Source: a virus
Virus record (IMG/VR): IMGVR_UViG_3300038424_000050
Span: 1-21,547 of that record
DNA: 21,547 nt
Reading direction: 5' to 3' (one strand)
Shown here: in pieces, positions 15,810 to 20,879 of the stretch
How positions within the stretch are numbered: the stretch's first letter is position 1
How the letters are laid out: each line of letters starts with the position of its first letter
The notes under the pieces: generated by a model
The model's input: only the letters and a program-made list of their open reading frames with translations
The model's database searches: none
What the model was told of the DNA's origin: nothing
Program-made: the position numbers and the translations under genes

Positions 15810-16255
15810 CACTCACCATCCGAGCCGATGTGCTTGACCACCAGCGGGCCGCCATCTGGATCTGTCAGCGCGATTGCAGACTTGTCGCCGTAAACTTTTG
15901 GCAGCAGCTTTGAAGCTAGCCACTTCCGCGATTCGATGCGCAGTTTGCGATGTTCGATCATGTCCGCGCGCTTGATTTCAACAGTTCCATCGCCCTTTTC
16001 TGTGACAATCTCACCTGATTGCGTCGAATCCGCGATTGCGCAGATCTCATCAGCCATTACGCGAGCTTGTTCAGCTTTCGCGCGCGCGTATCTCTCACGG
16101 AATGAGTCGTTTTGCTGAATCCACTTATAAATCAGCGAGGGGGAGATTTGATAACCTAATTCCTCAATAATCGCGCCAAGTCCTTTAGATTGAGTTGCAA
16201 TCGCATCGCAAACCGCATCCGCAACTGATTCGTCGTACTCAATCGCGGCCGGCAT
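15809..16255 (-). CDS. Terminase small subunit
   Basis: This 148-aa protein starts MPAAIEYDESVADAVCDAI; AGGAG lies 6 nt before the ATG at 16255. The frame is open back to an ATG at 16315 (20 extra residues) with no good ribosome site. Residues 9-60 form the helix-turn-helix-like domain of Sf6-type small terminases (LGAIIEELGYQISPSLIYKW). The middle holds oligomerisation helices (FRERYARAKAEQARVMADEI). A C-terminal helix with RIESRKWLASKLLPKVYGDK is the family's typical end. The protein recognises the packaging start site and loads the large subunit. It sits immediately upstream of the DUF6496-like and large terminase genes. The family call is strong; only the start is open to doubt. Confidence 0.9.
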   Translation of the reverse strand: MPAAIEYDESVADAVCDAIATQSKGLGAIIEELGYQISPSLIYKWIQQNDSFRERYARAKAEQARVMADEICAIADSTQSGEIVTEKGDGTVEIKRADMIEHRKLRIESRKWLASKLLPKVYGDKSAIALTDPDGGPLVVKHIGSDGE

Positions 16256-16325
16256 TACGCGCTCCTGAGTAGGCTGTGATTCCCGTTCCAGCCCGGCCAG
16301 AATGCGCGCATCCATACATTTTCGC

Positions 16326-16454
16326 TCACGCCGCCCGCTTGCCGTTGAGAATCAGCACCCGCGTTGAGGGCAGCTTTCCCGCCTGGTGCACGTTGAGAAC
16401 TGTCTGCACGCGGAAGATCGGCTGCGCTTTCGGGATTTGGGCGGTTTGTTTCAT
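16326..16454 (-). CDS. Possible 42-aa small protein upstream of terminase
   Basis: The frame ATG AAA CAA... encodes a peptide starting MKQTAQIPKAQPIFRVQTVL and ending STRVLILNGKRAA. Its third codon positions are G/C-rich and its residues look protein-like (hydrophobic strands, basic end). No clear ribosome site precedes the ATG. A second overlapping frame of 75 codons (16255-16482) ends in a TAATG junction with the terminase start, but its product is Ser/Gly/Ala-rich and looks like a shifted shadow. Only one of the two can be the main product; I favour this one on composition. Confidence 0.42.
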   Translation of the reverse strand: MKQTAQIPKAQPIFRVQTVLNVHQAGKLPSTRVLILNGKRAA

Positions 16455-16530
16455 GTTGACTCATTGGATGCGATTTTAGCATGCTTGCAGGTGCATACGA
16501 GATATTTCTGTTTAAGTTTACACCCTGCTG

Positions 16531-16713
16531 TCAAGTCCACATGTTGGTTCGCCGGCCGAGCCGGATTGCGGCTGTCTTGCTTGGCTGCGTTTTCGGGGGC
16601 ATGCGCGTCTGATTTATCGCTTGTATTTTGTGTAATTTACAGAAATAGTGGCCGTTGACGCAATAATGCGTGGGTTGTGCGCCGCAGATACAGCATGCTA
16701 CTTCAGGAGGCAT
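16531..16713 (-). CDS. Small treble-clef-like zinc-finger protein
   Basis: A 60-aa protein begins MPPEVACCICGAQPTHYC and continues VNGHYFCKLHK. Cys7 or Cys8 with Cys10, Cys18, His22, Cys25 and His28 give a CxxC...CxxxH..CxxH pattern that can bind one or two zinc ions. A basic tail follows (PPKTQPSKTAAIRLGRR). The ribosome site is weak (GGAG is about 14 nt away). Its stop overlaps a TTGACA hexamer. It lies between a winged-helix protein and the packaging genes. The function is unknown; binding of nucleic acid is likely from the finger plus basic tail. Confidence 0.62.
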   Translation of the reverse strand: MPPEVACCICGAQPTHYCVNGHYFCKLHKIQAINQTRMPPKTQPSKTAAIRLGRRTNMWT

Positions 16714-16776
16714 ATGCTCATTCTATTCTCCGCCAACCGCGCCGGCGTCTAGCCCCCGCGCATCTCCCCGCGGCGG

Positions 16777-17157
16777 TCACGCCTCTAGGCGATACTCGTA
16801 GCTGCGCGAGCCTGCCCGCTTGCGCTTGATAATCACGTGATGCCCGTATTCCTCGCGCCGTAGCTCGCGTAGACGCGCCGATATGCTTGCGTCCGAGTGC
16901 CAGGTGCCTGTTCGTGCTTCAACTTGCGCCTGAAGCTGGTAGGGCGTCAGCCAGTCGTGGGCGAGCAAGACTTCGCGCACGATCGCAACGAGCGAAAATG
17001 CTTGCGGCGTGGCTGGTAGTAATTGAAGCTCCATCTGTACCATTTCTAATCCTCGGAAGGGCGGAAACGCCTTAGTGGTGGCGGTGTCCTCATAGTGACA
17101 GGTGTCCCCGTCCTGACAAGGACAAAATGGGTCGCCGTGCGCGCAATATGAAGTCAT
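16777..17157 (-). CDS. Cys-rich N-terminus plus winged-helix DNA-binding domain
   Basis: This 126-aa protein has two parts. Residues 1-25 carry a Cys/His cluster (YCAHGDPFCPCQDGDTCHYE), a peptide type seen alone as tiny proteins in some phages. Residues about 55-126 form a winged helix: VREVLLAHDWLTPYQLQAQ (first helices), SDASISARLRELRRE (recognition helix) and a two-stranded wing HHVIIKRKRAGSRSYEYRL. It could be a transcription regulator or replication/packaging factor. An internal ATG at 17043 has a better ribosome site (GAGG, 7 nt), so a shorter 88-aa form with only the winged helix may also be made. The upstream ATG lies in a coupled junction with the previous small frames. Confidence 0.72.
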   Translation of the reverse strand: MTSYCAHGDPFCPCQDGDTCHYEDTATTKAFPPFRGLEMVQMELQLLPATPQAFSLVAIVREVLLAHDWLTPYQLQAQVEARTGTWHSDASISARLRELRREEYGHHVIIKRKRAGSRSYEYRLEA

Positions 17158-17198
17158 TCTTTCGCTCGGTTAATAGCGGCTTTGAATTTGCTACTCAT
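17154..17198 (-). CDS. Possible 14-codon coupling micro-ORF
   Basis: Between the 70-aa Cys-rich gene and the winged-helix gene a frame encodes MSSKFKAAINRAKE. GAGG lies 6 nt before its ATG. The ATG overlaps the upstream stop by 8 nt and its stop overlaps the next ATG (GAATGAC). It could simply carry ribosomes across the gap to the winged-helix gene, which lacks a good site of its own. Such a short frame can arise by chance. Confidence 0.28.
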   Translation of the reverse strand: MSSKFKAAINRAKE

Positions 17199-17403
17199 TT
17201 TCATCCTCGCTTTCTTCACATTGTTCACACTCATCACACCAAGGCACGCCATGCTCGCAAGTATCTACGTACAGGTCGCCCGATTCATCCTCTGTGCCCC
17301 AACAGTCAGGGCAGCGATCCTCCACCGAAACTCCATGAATGCAGATGATTGGAGGATCAAAGGGCGTTGATTCGTTTCTGCTTCCAAACTCGCTTTGGCT
17401 CAT
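17191..17403 (-). CDS. Small acidic Cys-rich protein
   Basis: A 70-aa protein starts at the ATG at 17403, in an ATGA overlap with the replication gene and 3 nt after AAAGGGG. Two similar Cys/His units are seen: CIHGVSVEDRCPDC (21-34) and CEHGVPWCDEC (49-59), with Cys62 next to it. These suggest one or two zinc sites in a duplicated CxHG...CxxC arrangement. The tail is strongly acidic (EQCEESEDENE). No family is recognised. It is coupled to the replication protein, so it may serve it, but that is only context. Confidence 0.72.
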   Translation of the reverse strand: MSQSEFGSRNESTPFDPPIICIHGVSVEDRCPDCWGTEDESGDLYVDTCEHGVPWCDECEQCEESEDENE

Positions 17404-18086
17404 TTTGCCCCTTTCATTTCTGCCGCGCACATTCCTAGATGCAGATCCCCAGTCTCTGCCAGCACCGGCAGTTGCCGCCCACCCGCTGACTTCCACCACT
17501 CAAGCTCAGCCCCGCAAACCGAGCAAGCCCGCTTATTGGAAAACGTATAACCGTCCGCTATCATCTCGGCTTTGTTTTTGGGGAGGGCCGGAGAGGGAAG
17601 GATACCGTGACTGATAGACAAAAGGGAAGAAAAGTCTCCGTTTCGCTTGCCGTTACCGGAGTTGGCAGAGCGTCTGTTCTCCTCTCCTCTGTTTCTTATC
17701 TGTTCTGTTCTCCTCTCCTCTAGGGCGTTACACTTTGTTACATCAAATGTTTCATCCCGTTTCTGTAACGTTTCAGACTGTTTCTCACCGCGTCTATGGC
17801 GGCGAACACGCTCAGTTGAAGAATCTGAGATGAATTGACGCTTATTCCAGTTGAGAAGATTCCAGTTTTCATCGATAAAGCCATTTTCAACGAAAAGAGC
17901 CTTCGTTCGGGCCACTTCGTCGAGGCTCACACACCACTTGAAAGATTGTTGAGAATCCGTGCGTTTTTCCTCTTTGCATCGCTGGCAAAACAGGAGGACG
18001 AGGCGGCGCTGGTCAACCTCGGACATCATCTGGACTTTGGGATCATCTTCAAATTCCGAATAAAACCGAAACCACGGATTTGCCAT
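17400..18086 (-). CDS. Phage replication organizer-like protein with C-terminal zinc site
   Basis: This 228-aa protein starts MANPWFRFYSEFEDDPKVQM at the ATG at 18086, 3 nt after AAGGGG; the frame is open to 18233 but without support. The N-terminal 90 residues (DQRRLVLLFCQRCKEE; SLDEVARTKALFVENGFID; LNWNKRQFISDSSTERVRRHR) match the winged-helix part of phage replisome organizer/DnaD-like proteins, which bind the origin and recruit helicase or loader. The middle (about 100-155) is charged and low complexity (EERRTEQIRNRGEENRR), and its DNA carries iteron-like repeats. The end has Cys188, Cys191, His216 and Cys220, a likely zinc site. It is the first clear gene of the replication part and overlaps the next gene by 4 nt. 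Helicase recruitment is family-based inference. Confidence 0.75.
   Translation of the reverse strand: MANPWFRFYSEFEDDPKVQMMSEVDQRRLVLLFCQRCKEEKRTDSQQSFKWCVSLDEVARTKALFVENGFIDENWNLLNWNKRQFISDSSTERVRRHRRGEKQSETLQKRDETFDVTKCNALEERRTEQIRNRGEENRRSANSGNGKRNGDFSSLLSISHGILPSPALPKNKAEMIADGYTFSNKRACSVCGAELEWWKSAGGRQLPVLAETGDLHLGMCAAEMKGAK
17674..17784. repeat. Iteron-like direct repeats inside the replication gene
   Basis: The plus strand carries two identical 17-mers CTGTTCTCCTCTCCTCT at 17674-17690 and 17705-17721, 31 bp apart. Next to them GTTTC occurs four times at 17749, 17759, 17770 and 17780, spaced 10, 11 and 10 bp, about one helical turn each. The region between is AT-rich (TACACTTTGTTACATCAAATG). 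The 31-bp spacing is not a multiple of three, so the 17-mers are read in different frames and are not a protein repeat. Phased repeats plus an AT-rich stretch inside a replication gene are the layout of lambda's ori within gene O. Confidence 0.5.
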
Positions 18087-18201
18087 TTTCCCCTTCCCTA
18101 AGAGAGGCTGGCGGGGCGATTTAGGGAACCACCCCACCACTTGCGGCCCGGTGATCAGCCGAGCACCCGATGTCCGTGTGCGAGCGCAGCAGGACATCTC
18201 T

Positions 18202-18230
18202 AGTATGATGCACCCGCCGCGGCAATGCAA
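18202..18230 (-). promoter_or_regulatory. Weak promoter candidate for the replication gene
   Basis: On the minus strand TTGCAT (18230-18225, 4 of 6) and CATACT (18207-18202, 4 of 6) are 17 nt apart. They would start transcription about 110 nt before the replication gene. The gap 18087-18298 otherwise holds only a 42-codon frame (18121-18249, MIPQIHVALPRRVHHTRD...) with GGTGTGGGG before its ATG; its composition does not convince me. Confidence 0.28.
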
Positions 18231-18245
18231 CATGAATCTGCGGAA

Positions 18246-18761
18246 TCATCCCCACACCTCACCAAAATCAAAGACTTCCTGGCTCAGCCGTTTGGCGGCT
18301 AACGTATGGCAAACTGTTTCGTGCAGAATGGGCAAACCACATAGCCCCGATGAATGCCTTTGGTGACGATGGCAAGATTTTCTATCCTGTTGTCGCTCTT
18401 GATAGCGTTCCGATGATGGACGTTTTCCCACGCATAGAGGGGACGGCCTAGAAAGTCGGCCATTACCATCCGGTGTTCTGCGACCATGCCGCTTGAGTTC
18501 GCGTTTGGATGATCGGGCTTCTTGTGCCAAATGTAGCCGTTCTTGTCTACCTGCCTGCCGCCCTTCCAACATGGCGAATCTTCCCCTTTCCGGTTCGAGC
18601 GCGAACGCGCGAGCCTGGTGAAGTTCCGCTGCTTGCTTCCAATTCCGCGAGATTGCGGCCAGTTCCGCGCCGTGCTCAGGCCACAATGCCGCTTTACCAA
18701 TCAGATACGCCTGCTGCTCCCCGCAGAACCGCGCCCACCACTTGTGACCGGCTGCGTCCAT
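18246..18761 (-). other. Open frame overlapping the HNH gene; possible interrupted phage gene
   Basis: A 171-codon frame begins MDAAGHKWWARFCGEQQAYL and reads as sensible helical protein for about 60 residues (KAALWPEHGAELAAISRNWK). It then turns into Arg/Ser/His-rich sequence where the HNH core is encoded in the other frame, and ends again plausibly with AAKRLSQEVFDFGEVWG. The stop overlaps an ATG (ATGA). The protein-like frame also continues upstream of the ATG (AFDFEPAPPV). The pattern fits an older gene split by insertion of the HNH endonuclease, with the frame staying open by chance. Alternatively only the N-terminal part is real, overlapping the HNH start. Low confidence that the full 171 aa is a functional protein. 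Confidence 0.3.
18299..18700 (-). CDS. HNH endonuclease (homing-type)
   Basis: The C-terminal 95 residues are a classic small phage HNH nuclease. KGEDSPCWKGGRQVDKNGYI (38-57) is the usual entry motif, EHRMVM supplies Glu75-His76, ENVHHRN has His95-His96-Asn98, and SDNRIENL has Asp103-Asn104-Asn108. A final CPFC may bind zinc. These residues form the beta-beta-alpha-metal site that nicks or cuts DNA; relatives spread as homing endonucleases. The start is uncertain: the frame opens at a TTG (18700) with no ribosome site, and the first 37 residues lack the CxxC segment that relatives often have. The gene lies across another open frame that resumes behind it, suggesting insertion into a gene. Confidence 0.7.
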   Translation of the reverse strand: MVKRHCGLSTARNWPQSRGIGSKQRNFTRLARSRSNRKGEDSPCWKGGRQVDKNGYIWHKKPDHPNANSSGMVAEHRMVMADFLGRPLYAWENVHHRNAIKSDNRIENLAIVTKGIHRGYVVCPFCTKQFAIR

Positions 18762-18800
18762 GACGGGCGGCGCGGGCTCAAAGTCGAATGCGGTGCGTCT

Positions 18801-18831
18801 GTGACGGCGGACACAGGGGCGTGTGACGGCG
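18801..18831. repeat. Direct repeats upstream of the divergent promoter
   Basis: GTGACGGCG occurs at 18801-18809 and 18823-18831, exactly 22 bp apart (two helical turns), each preceded by a similar GCGT(CT) segment. The second copy ends 22 bp before the -35 of the plus-strand promoter. This lies between the minus-strand and plus-strand arms, the classic place of phage operators. No regulator gene is identified beside it, so the bound protein is unknown. Confidence 0.4.
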
Positions 18832-18853
18832 CAAAAATAGTTGAAATAAGGTA

Positions 18854-18880
18854 TTGACAGCGTGTACGGATAGGTATACT
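18854..18880 (+). promoter_or_regulatory. Plus-strand promoter for the zinc-ribbon gene
   Basis: TTGACA (18854-18859) and TATACT (18875-18880, 5 of 6) are separated by 15 nt, shorter than the ideal 17. The expected start of transcription (about 18887) is only a few bases from the ATG at 18890, and no Shine-Dalgarno precedes that ATG. A leaderless or nearly leaderless mRNA is therefore likely if this promoter is used. Confidence 0.5.
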
Positions 18881-18889
18881 GTTTCCCTC

Positions 18890-19048
18890 ATGAAGCTATT
18901 CCACACATGCAAACATTGCGGCTGGAGTTGGACAGCGCGGCCCCCAAAGAACTGCGCGAAGAATTGGAAGCCCGCTGCATGTCCAAATCCAAAATGCAAA
19001 CGGCGCGATTGGTGGCATAAGCAAGCAGCGCCAGAGGCAACGGCATGA
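18890..19048 (+). CDS. Small zinc-ribbon protein, first gene of the plus-strand arm
   Basis: A 52-aa protein begins MKLFHTCKHCGWSWTARPPK, with Cys7, Cys10, Cys31 and Cys36 (plus Cys22) and WWHK near the end. The CxxCGxxWxxR...CPNPxC...W pattern is that of a widespread tiny zinc-ribbon family in phages and bacteria, generally of unknown role and probably binding DNA or RNA. The ATG at 18890 is preceded by promoter hexamers rather than a ribosome site; a TTG at 18854 lies within the -35 and is not a credible start. As the first gene after the divergent region it may be an early regulator, which is inference. Confidence 0.7.
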   Translation: MKLFHTCKHCGWSWTARPPKNCAKNWKPAACPNPKCKRRDWWHKQAAPEATA

Positions 19049-19177
19049 TAGCGACTGGGAATGCCACGGTGAAGGTCGTGTGCATCCATCTAAAGCAAGT
19101 CGTCGAACTCTGGGTGTGGATTAGATAGGGAATTATGTCTTTTACTCCCTTGTCCACAAGATTTCCTCATTTTCTTC

Positions 19178-19206
19178 TTGACATTCGTGCGGGAATCAAC
19201 TACCTT
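19178..19206 (+). promoter_or_regulatory. Candidate promoter for the 148-aa gene
   Basis: A perfect TTGACA (19178-19183) is followed after 17 nt by TACCTT (19201-19206, only 3 of 6); TTAATA a few bases on is an alternative. It sits 37 nt before the ATG at 19243, which has AAAGGAG. The preceding gap (19049-19177) holds no convincing gene. Confidence 0.35.
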
Positions 19207-19242
19207 AATAACAGAGGCAACCAACCTCAAAGGAGAAACACA

Positions 19243-19689
19243 ATGAAAAGCCTTTACGAAGTGTTCCAACACCCGAATCCAGCACCTAACCAGAAGTGGG
19301 CAGTCCAGATGCAAACTGGATTGATCTGCTTTCGCACCCAAAAGCTCGCTACCGAATGGGCCGATGCCTGCAAGCGCGGAGACGCTGAAAAACAGCAGGG
19401 CATGATTGAGAATGACTTGGCGACGGAAGATAAGGAGACTCAACGCTCCCGCGACTTCGACCTTCACGAGAAACTGGTTGAACTTGGGGCGAGGGCGCTC
19501 ACTGAGGTCAAAGGCCCCAACAAAAGCACCCTGGAGTTCTACCGGCTCAATGGGCAAGCCGTTATTGTCCAGTGGTTCGCAGATAACCATGGGTACGAGG
19601 TTTACGCCCCGATTTTCAACGGCGACGAAGTCAAGGGAACATTTGACGCCTTGGACGCTCTTGCAGCGGAACGTTACGCAACCCGCTAA
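19243..19689 (+). CDS. Unknown 148-aa protein
   Basis: The ATG at 19243 follows AAAGGAG with 7-8 nt spacing; the frame is open from 19135 but that part is leader with a promoter. The protein begins MKSLYEVFQHPNPAPNQKW, contains TGLICFRTQKLATEWADACK, a charged helix (about 65-95, ENDLATEDKETQRSRDFDLH), and a beta-rich end (STLEFYRLNGQAVIVQWF; YEVYAPIFNGDEVKGTFDAL). No signal peptide, membrane segment or catalytic motif is seen and I do not recognise the family. It lies just before the transposase gene, separated by two small hairpins. It could be a phage early gene or cargo travelling with the transposase. Confidence 0.72.
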   Translation: MKSLYEVFQHPNPAPNQKWAVQMQTGLICFRTQKLATEWADACKRGDAEKQQGMIENDLATEDKETQRSRDFDLHEKLVELGARALTEVKGPNKSTLEFYRLNGQAVIVQWFADNHGYEVYAPIFNGDEVKGTFDALDALAAERYATR

Positions 19690-19724
19690 CCTTCGCCGCG
19701 CCGAGCATTCGGTAAGCGGAGCGT

Positions 19725-19759
19725 CCAGCGTGGTAGCTGGGGCCGGTACGTAACCCGGC
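19725..19759 (+). promoter_or_regulatory. Two short hairpins before the transposase gene
   Basis: CCAGC-GTGGTA-GCTGG (19725-19740) and GCCGG-TACGTAAC-CCGGC (19742-19759) are adjacent perfect 5-bp stems between the 148-aa gene and the transposase GTG. No T-run follows. Structured leaders often limit transposase translation or block read-through; here that is only a possibility. Confidence 0.3.
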
Positions 19760-19773
19760 TGAGGATCTTCATC

Positions 19774-20691
19774 GTGAGTAGATCGACAATCAGCACTTTC
19801 AAACTGTTTCAGATGTTTCCCGATGAGGAGTCGGCCAGAACTTACCTTGAGAGCCGTCTCTGGCCTAAAGGTGTCACCTGCCCAACCTGTGCCGGTCGGG
19901 ATCGCATCACACCCCGTAAGGCTGGCTTCCACCGCTGCAACAAGTGCCAGATTGATTTCACGATTCGCACCGGAACCATCTTTGAGCGTTCGCATATCCC
20001 GCTGCACAAGTGGCTCTATGCCATGTACTTGCTCGTGACCGCCCGGAAGGGAATCTCTTCCATGCAGATCGCCAAGGAAATCGGCGTACAGCAGAAATCG
20101 GCATGGTTTATGCTTCACCGGCTCCGTGAGGCTTGCGGAACGGAACTGGCGAAACTGCAAGGTGTTGTGGAGGTCGATGAGGCGTTCTTTGGTGGCAAGG
20201 AAGCGAACAAGCACGAATCCAAGAAGCTGAATGCAGGCCGTGGCTCTGTCGGCAAGGTTGCCGTCGTGGGACTCAGGGAGCGCGGCGGTAGGGTAATCGC
20301 CCACCCGGTTCCCAACACCGACAAGGAAGCCTTGCAGGGCGCGATTATGGAGCACGTTGAAATCGGCTCTCAACTCATGACTGACGAGGCTACGGGATAC
20401 AGCGGCATCGGCGGTCTTTTCTTCGACCATGACACCGTGGCGCATTCGGCTGGCGAGTACAAGCGTGGCCATGTCCACACAAACGGAATTGAGTCTGTCT
20501 GGGCAGTGATGAAGCGCGGAATGCACGGCGTCTACCACCACGCCAGCCCGAAGCACCTTCACCGCTACGTTGATGAGTTCACCTTCCGCCTGAATGAAGG
20601 CGACGTGAAACGGCACACCCTTGACCGGCTGGACTCGTTCATTGACGCGGTTGACGGCAAGCGCCTGACATATGCGAGGTTGATTCAATGA
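19774..20691 (+). CDS. IS1595/ISXO2-family transposase
   Basis: This 305-aa protein starts at a GTG with GAGG about 11 nt upstream. The N-terminal zinc ribbon has Cys36, Cys39, Cys55 and Cys58 (CPTCAGRD...HRCNKC), followed by DFTIRTGTIFERSHIPLHKW. This is the entry of the ISXO2-like transposases. A helix-turn-helix (about 93-118, ISSMQIAKEIGVQQKSAW) comes next. The DDE-type core has Asp135 in VEVDEAFFGGK, Asp204 in LMTDEATGY and HTNGIESVWAVMKRG with Asn237/Glu240. The end SPKHLHRYVDEFTFRLNE is also typical. The protein appears complete. I found no terminal inverted repeats within about 150 bp on either side, so it may be an IS with distant or degenerate ends, or a gene fixed in the phage. Its stop overlaps the next small gene by 4 nt. 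Confidence 0.93.
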   Translation: MSRSTISTFKLFQMFPDEESARTYLESRLWPKGVTCPTCAGRDRITPRKAGFHRCNKCQIDFTIRTGTIFERSHIPLHKWLYAMYLLVTARKGISSMQIAKEIGVQQKSAWFMLHRLREACGTELAKLQGVVEVDEAFFGGKEANKHESKKLNAGRGSVGKVAVVGLRERGGRVIAHPVPNTDKEALQGAIMEHVEIGSQLMTDEATGYSGIGGLFFDHDTVAHSAGEYKRGHVHTNGIESVWAVMKRGMHGVYHHASPKHLHRYVDEFTFRLNEGDVKRHTLDRLDSFIDAVDGKRLTYARLIQ

Positions 20692-20834
20692 AGCCACCTA
20701 AAATCCTCGATAAGATCGTTGACGTTGTACTCAATTACCGACCCGATGCGAAGCAAAAACCACCACGCCAACGGAAGAAATCCACAAAGAAGGTAAAGCC
20801 CGATGAATCAGCGAAACGGGAGTCAAGTACGTAA
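20688..20834 (+). CDS. 48-aa basic protein coupled to the transposase
   Basis: The ATG overlaps the transposase stop (ATGA). The product begins MKPPKILDKIVDVVLNYRPD and ends in a Lys/Arg-rich tail (KPPRQRKKSTKKVKPDESAK). The N-terminal 18 residues form an amphipathic helix; the tail would bind nucleic acid or a nucleoprotein. No domain is recognised. The 4-nt overlap means it depends on translation of the transposase, suggesting a partner such as an accessory DNA-binding subunit, a regulator of transposition, or a passenger gene. It is too short for default gene callers and easily missed. Confidence 0.65.
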   Translation: MKPPKILDKIVDVVLNYRPDAKQKPPRQRKKSTKKVKPDESAKRESST

Positions 20835-20879
20835 TTCCGATTAGATACCGCGGAGCGCTAGGCGAACGGGAGGATGAGG

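Larger units (their letters stand above)
19774..20834 (+). mobile_element. Minimal IS1595-like unit (transposase plus coupled small gene)
   Basis: The span covers only the coding core. IS1595-family elements normally have inverted ends and an 8-bp target duplication, and some carry passenger genes. TACGTAA occurs on both sides (19747 and 20828), but as short direct copies, and GCGGAGCG likewise (19717 and 20852); neither forms convincing inverted ends. True limits are therefore unknown. Confidence 0.4.

Noticed and set aside
16504-16534. TTGACA on the minus strand at 16534-16529 as promoter of the packaging operon
   Set aside because: No hexamer better than 3 of 6 to TATAAT lies at 16-19 nt spacing; the TTGACA overlaps the end of a coding frame and may be chance.
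17674-17721. CRISPR-like array from the two 17-bp repeats
   Set aside because: Only two copies, a 14-bp gap and location inside a coding gene do not fit a CRISPR array; phased iterons are the better reading.
18121-18249. 42-codon minus-strand frame starting MIPQIHVALPRRVHHTRD
   Set aside because: A G-rich stretch precedes the ATG, but the His/Arg/Ser-rich product looks like random reading of a leader region; left as a note under the promoter entry.
19045-19128. 27-codon plus-strand frame overlapping the zinc-ribbon stop (MIATGNATVKVVCIHLKQVV...)
   Set aside because: Although it starts in an ATGA junction, it has no ribosome site of its own, is very short and lacks support; it may be chance.
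19742-19759. Rho-independent terminator before the transposase
   Set aside because: The stems are only 5 bp and no T-run follows.
19090-20697. 535-codon open frame on the minus strand opposite the transposase
   Set aside because: It is the antisense of a clear IS1595 transposase with all catalytic motifs; the antisense product has no recognisable pattern and no ribosome site.
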